Origin: Deltaproteobacteria bacterium
GTDB taxonomy: Bacteria; Desulfobacterota; Syntrophia; Syntrophales; UBA5619
NCBI GenBank assembly: GCA_026388345.1
Contig: JAPLJY010000103.1
Location: 1 to 6,263, forward strand
Direction: 5' to 3'
DNA: 6,263 nucleotides
The position numbers and the translations under genes are program-made. Below, piece after piece: positions 6,129-6,263 of this stretch. The notes under the pieces are model-generated. The model was not told the DNA's origin and did no database searches. It saw only the letters and a list, made by a program, of their open reading frames with translations. Position 1 is the stretch's first letter. Every line of letters starts with the position of its first letter.

Positions 6129-6263
6129 TTACATGAACAGCCACAAAATGACTTTGGTCAGTGACGGGAAATAGGTGATCACAAACAGCATGGAGACCGT
6201 CGCCGCCATCAGGGGAATCAGGTGCCGCGTGATGGCACCGATCCCGGCATCGGCGAGCTTGGC
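6129..6263 (-). CDS. TRAP transporter large permease (DctM-like), C-terminal end only
   Basis: The reading frame enters from the right edge and ends at TAA (6129-6131), giving 44 residues. These are an amphipathic stretch (AKLADAGIGAITRHLIPLMA) followed by one hydrophobic helix containing LFVITYFPSL and a short hydrophobic tail. This matches the last transmembrane helix of DctM/SiaM-type subunits, where a run ending in 'P-x-(L/I)' near the C-terminus is common. Such permeases sit in the inner membrane and, with a DctQ subunit and a periplasmic DctP binding protein, import small acids or sugar acids using an ion gradient; those partners would lie beyond the right edge. The downstream gene begins 17 bp after the stop, so it is probably in the same operon. 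The call rests on a short tail and neighbourhood only; another polytopic transporter is possible. Confidence 0.68.
   Translation of the reverse strand, partial: AKLADAGIGAITRHLIPLMAATVSMLFVITYFPSLTKVILWLFM

Overview
The window is one unbroken, minus-strand gene cluster, so transcription runs from right to left and all genes point the same way. It enters at the right edge with the last 44 codons of a membrane protein that looks like the large permease (DctM) of a TRAP transporter. Six further genes follow, separated by short gaps or overlaps: two different xylose-isomerase-like TIM-barrel proteins, an RpiB/LacAB-type sugar-phosphate isomerase, a DhaK-type kinase subunit, a DhaL-type kinase subunit and a small cupin of the D-lyxose isomerase (YdaE-like) family. 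Next come an isopropylmalate/isocitrate-family NAD(P) dehydrogenase and the first 61 codons of a cyclase-family (kynurenine-formamidase-like) hydrolase, cut by the left edge. Neither end of the operon is in the window. No promoter, terminator, RNA gene or CRISPR array was seen.

The layout reads as a carbohydrate uptake and catabolism operon: an importer for a small, probably acidic or polyol-derived compound, several isomerases or epimerases, a split dihydroxyacetone-kinase-type kinase, and an oxidative branch (dehydrogenase plus hydrolase). The RpiB-like protein resembles the tetrulose-phosphate isomerases (EryI/DerI) more than ribose-5-phosphate isomerase, and a hydroxypyruvate-isomerase-like TIM barrel is present, as in the Brucella erythritol pathway (EryC). 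A C4 sugar (erythrulose-type) route to D-erythrose 4-phosphate is therefore my leading hypothesis. A branched or C5 ketose such as apulose remains possible. The substrate cannot be settled from the sequence.

Two features break the pattern. The first is a 122-bp MITE-like inverted-repeat element (2647-2768), inserted two bases after the dhaK-like stop codon, which separates the two kinase subunits; every other gene junction has a gap of 32 bp or less. The second is that the dehydrogenase carries Phe where its family has the catalytic Tyr, and has an N-terminal extension of about 37 residues.

Organism: a GC-rich bacterium (by eye roughly 55-60% GC) with strong Shine-Dalgarno sites. The TRAP transporter and the type of hairpin repeat fit a Desulfobacterota/deltaproteobacterial genome, but this is a weak inference. 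Most long plus-strand open frames are antisense shadows of the genes.
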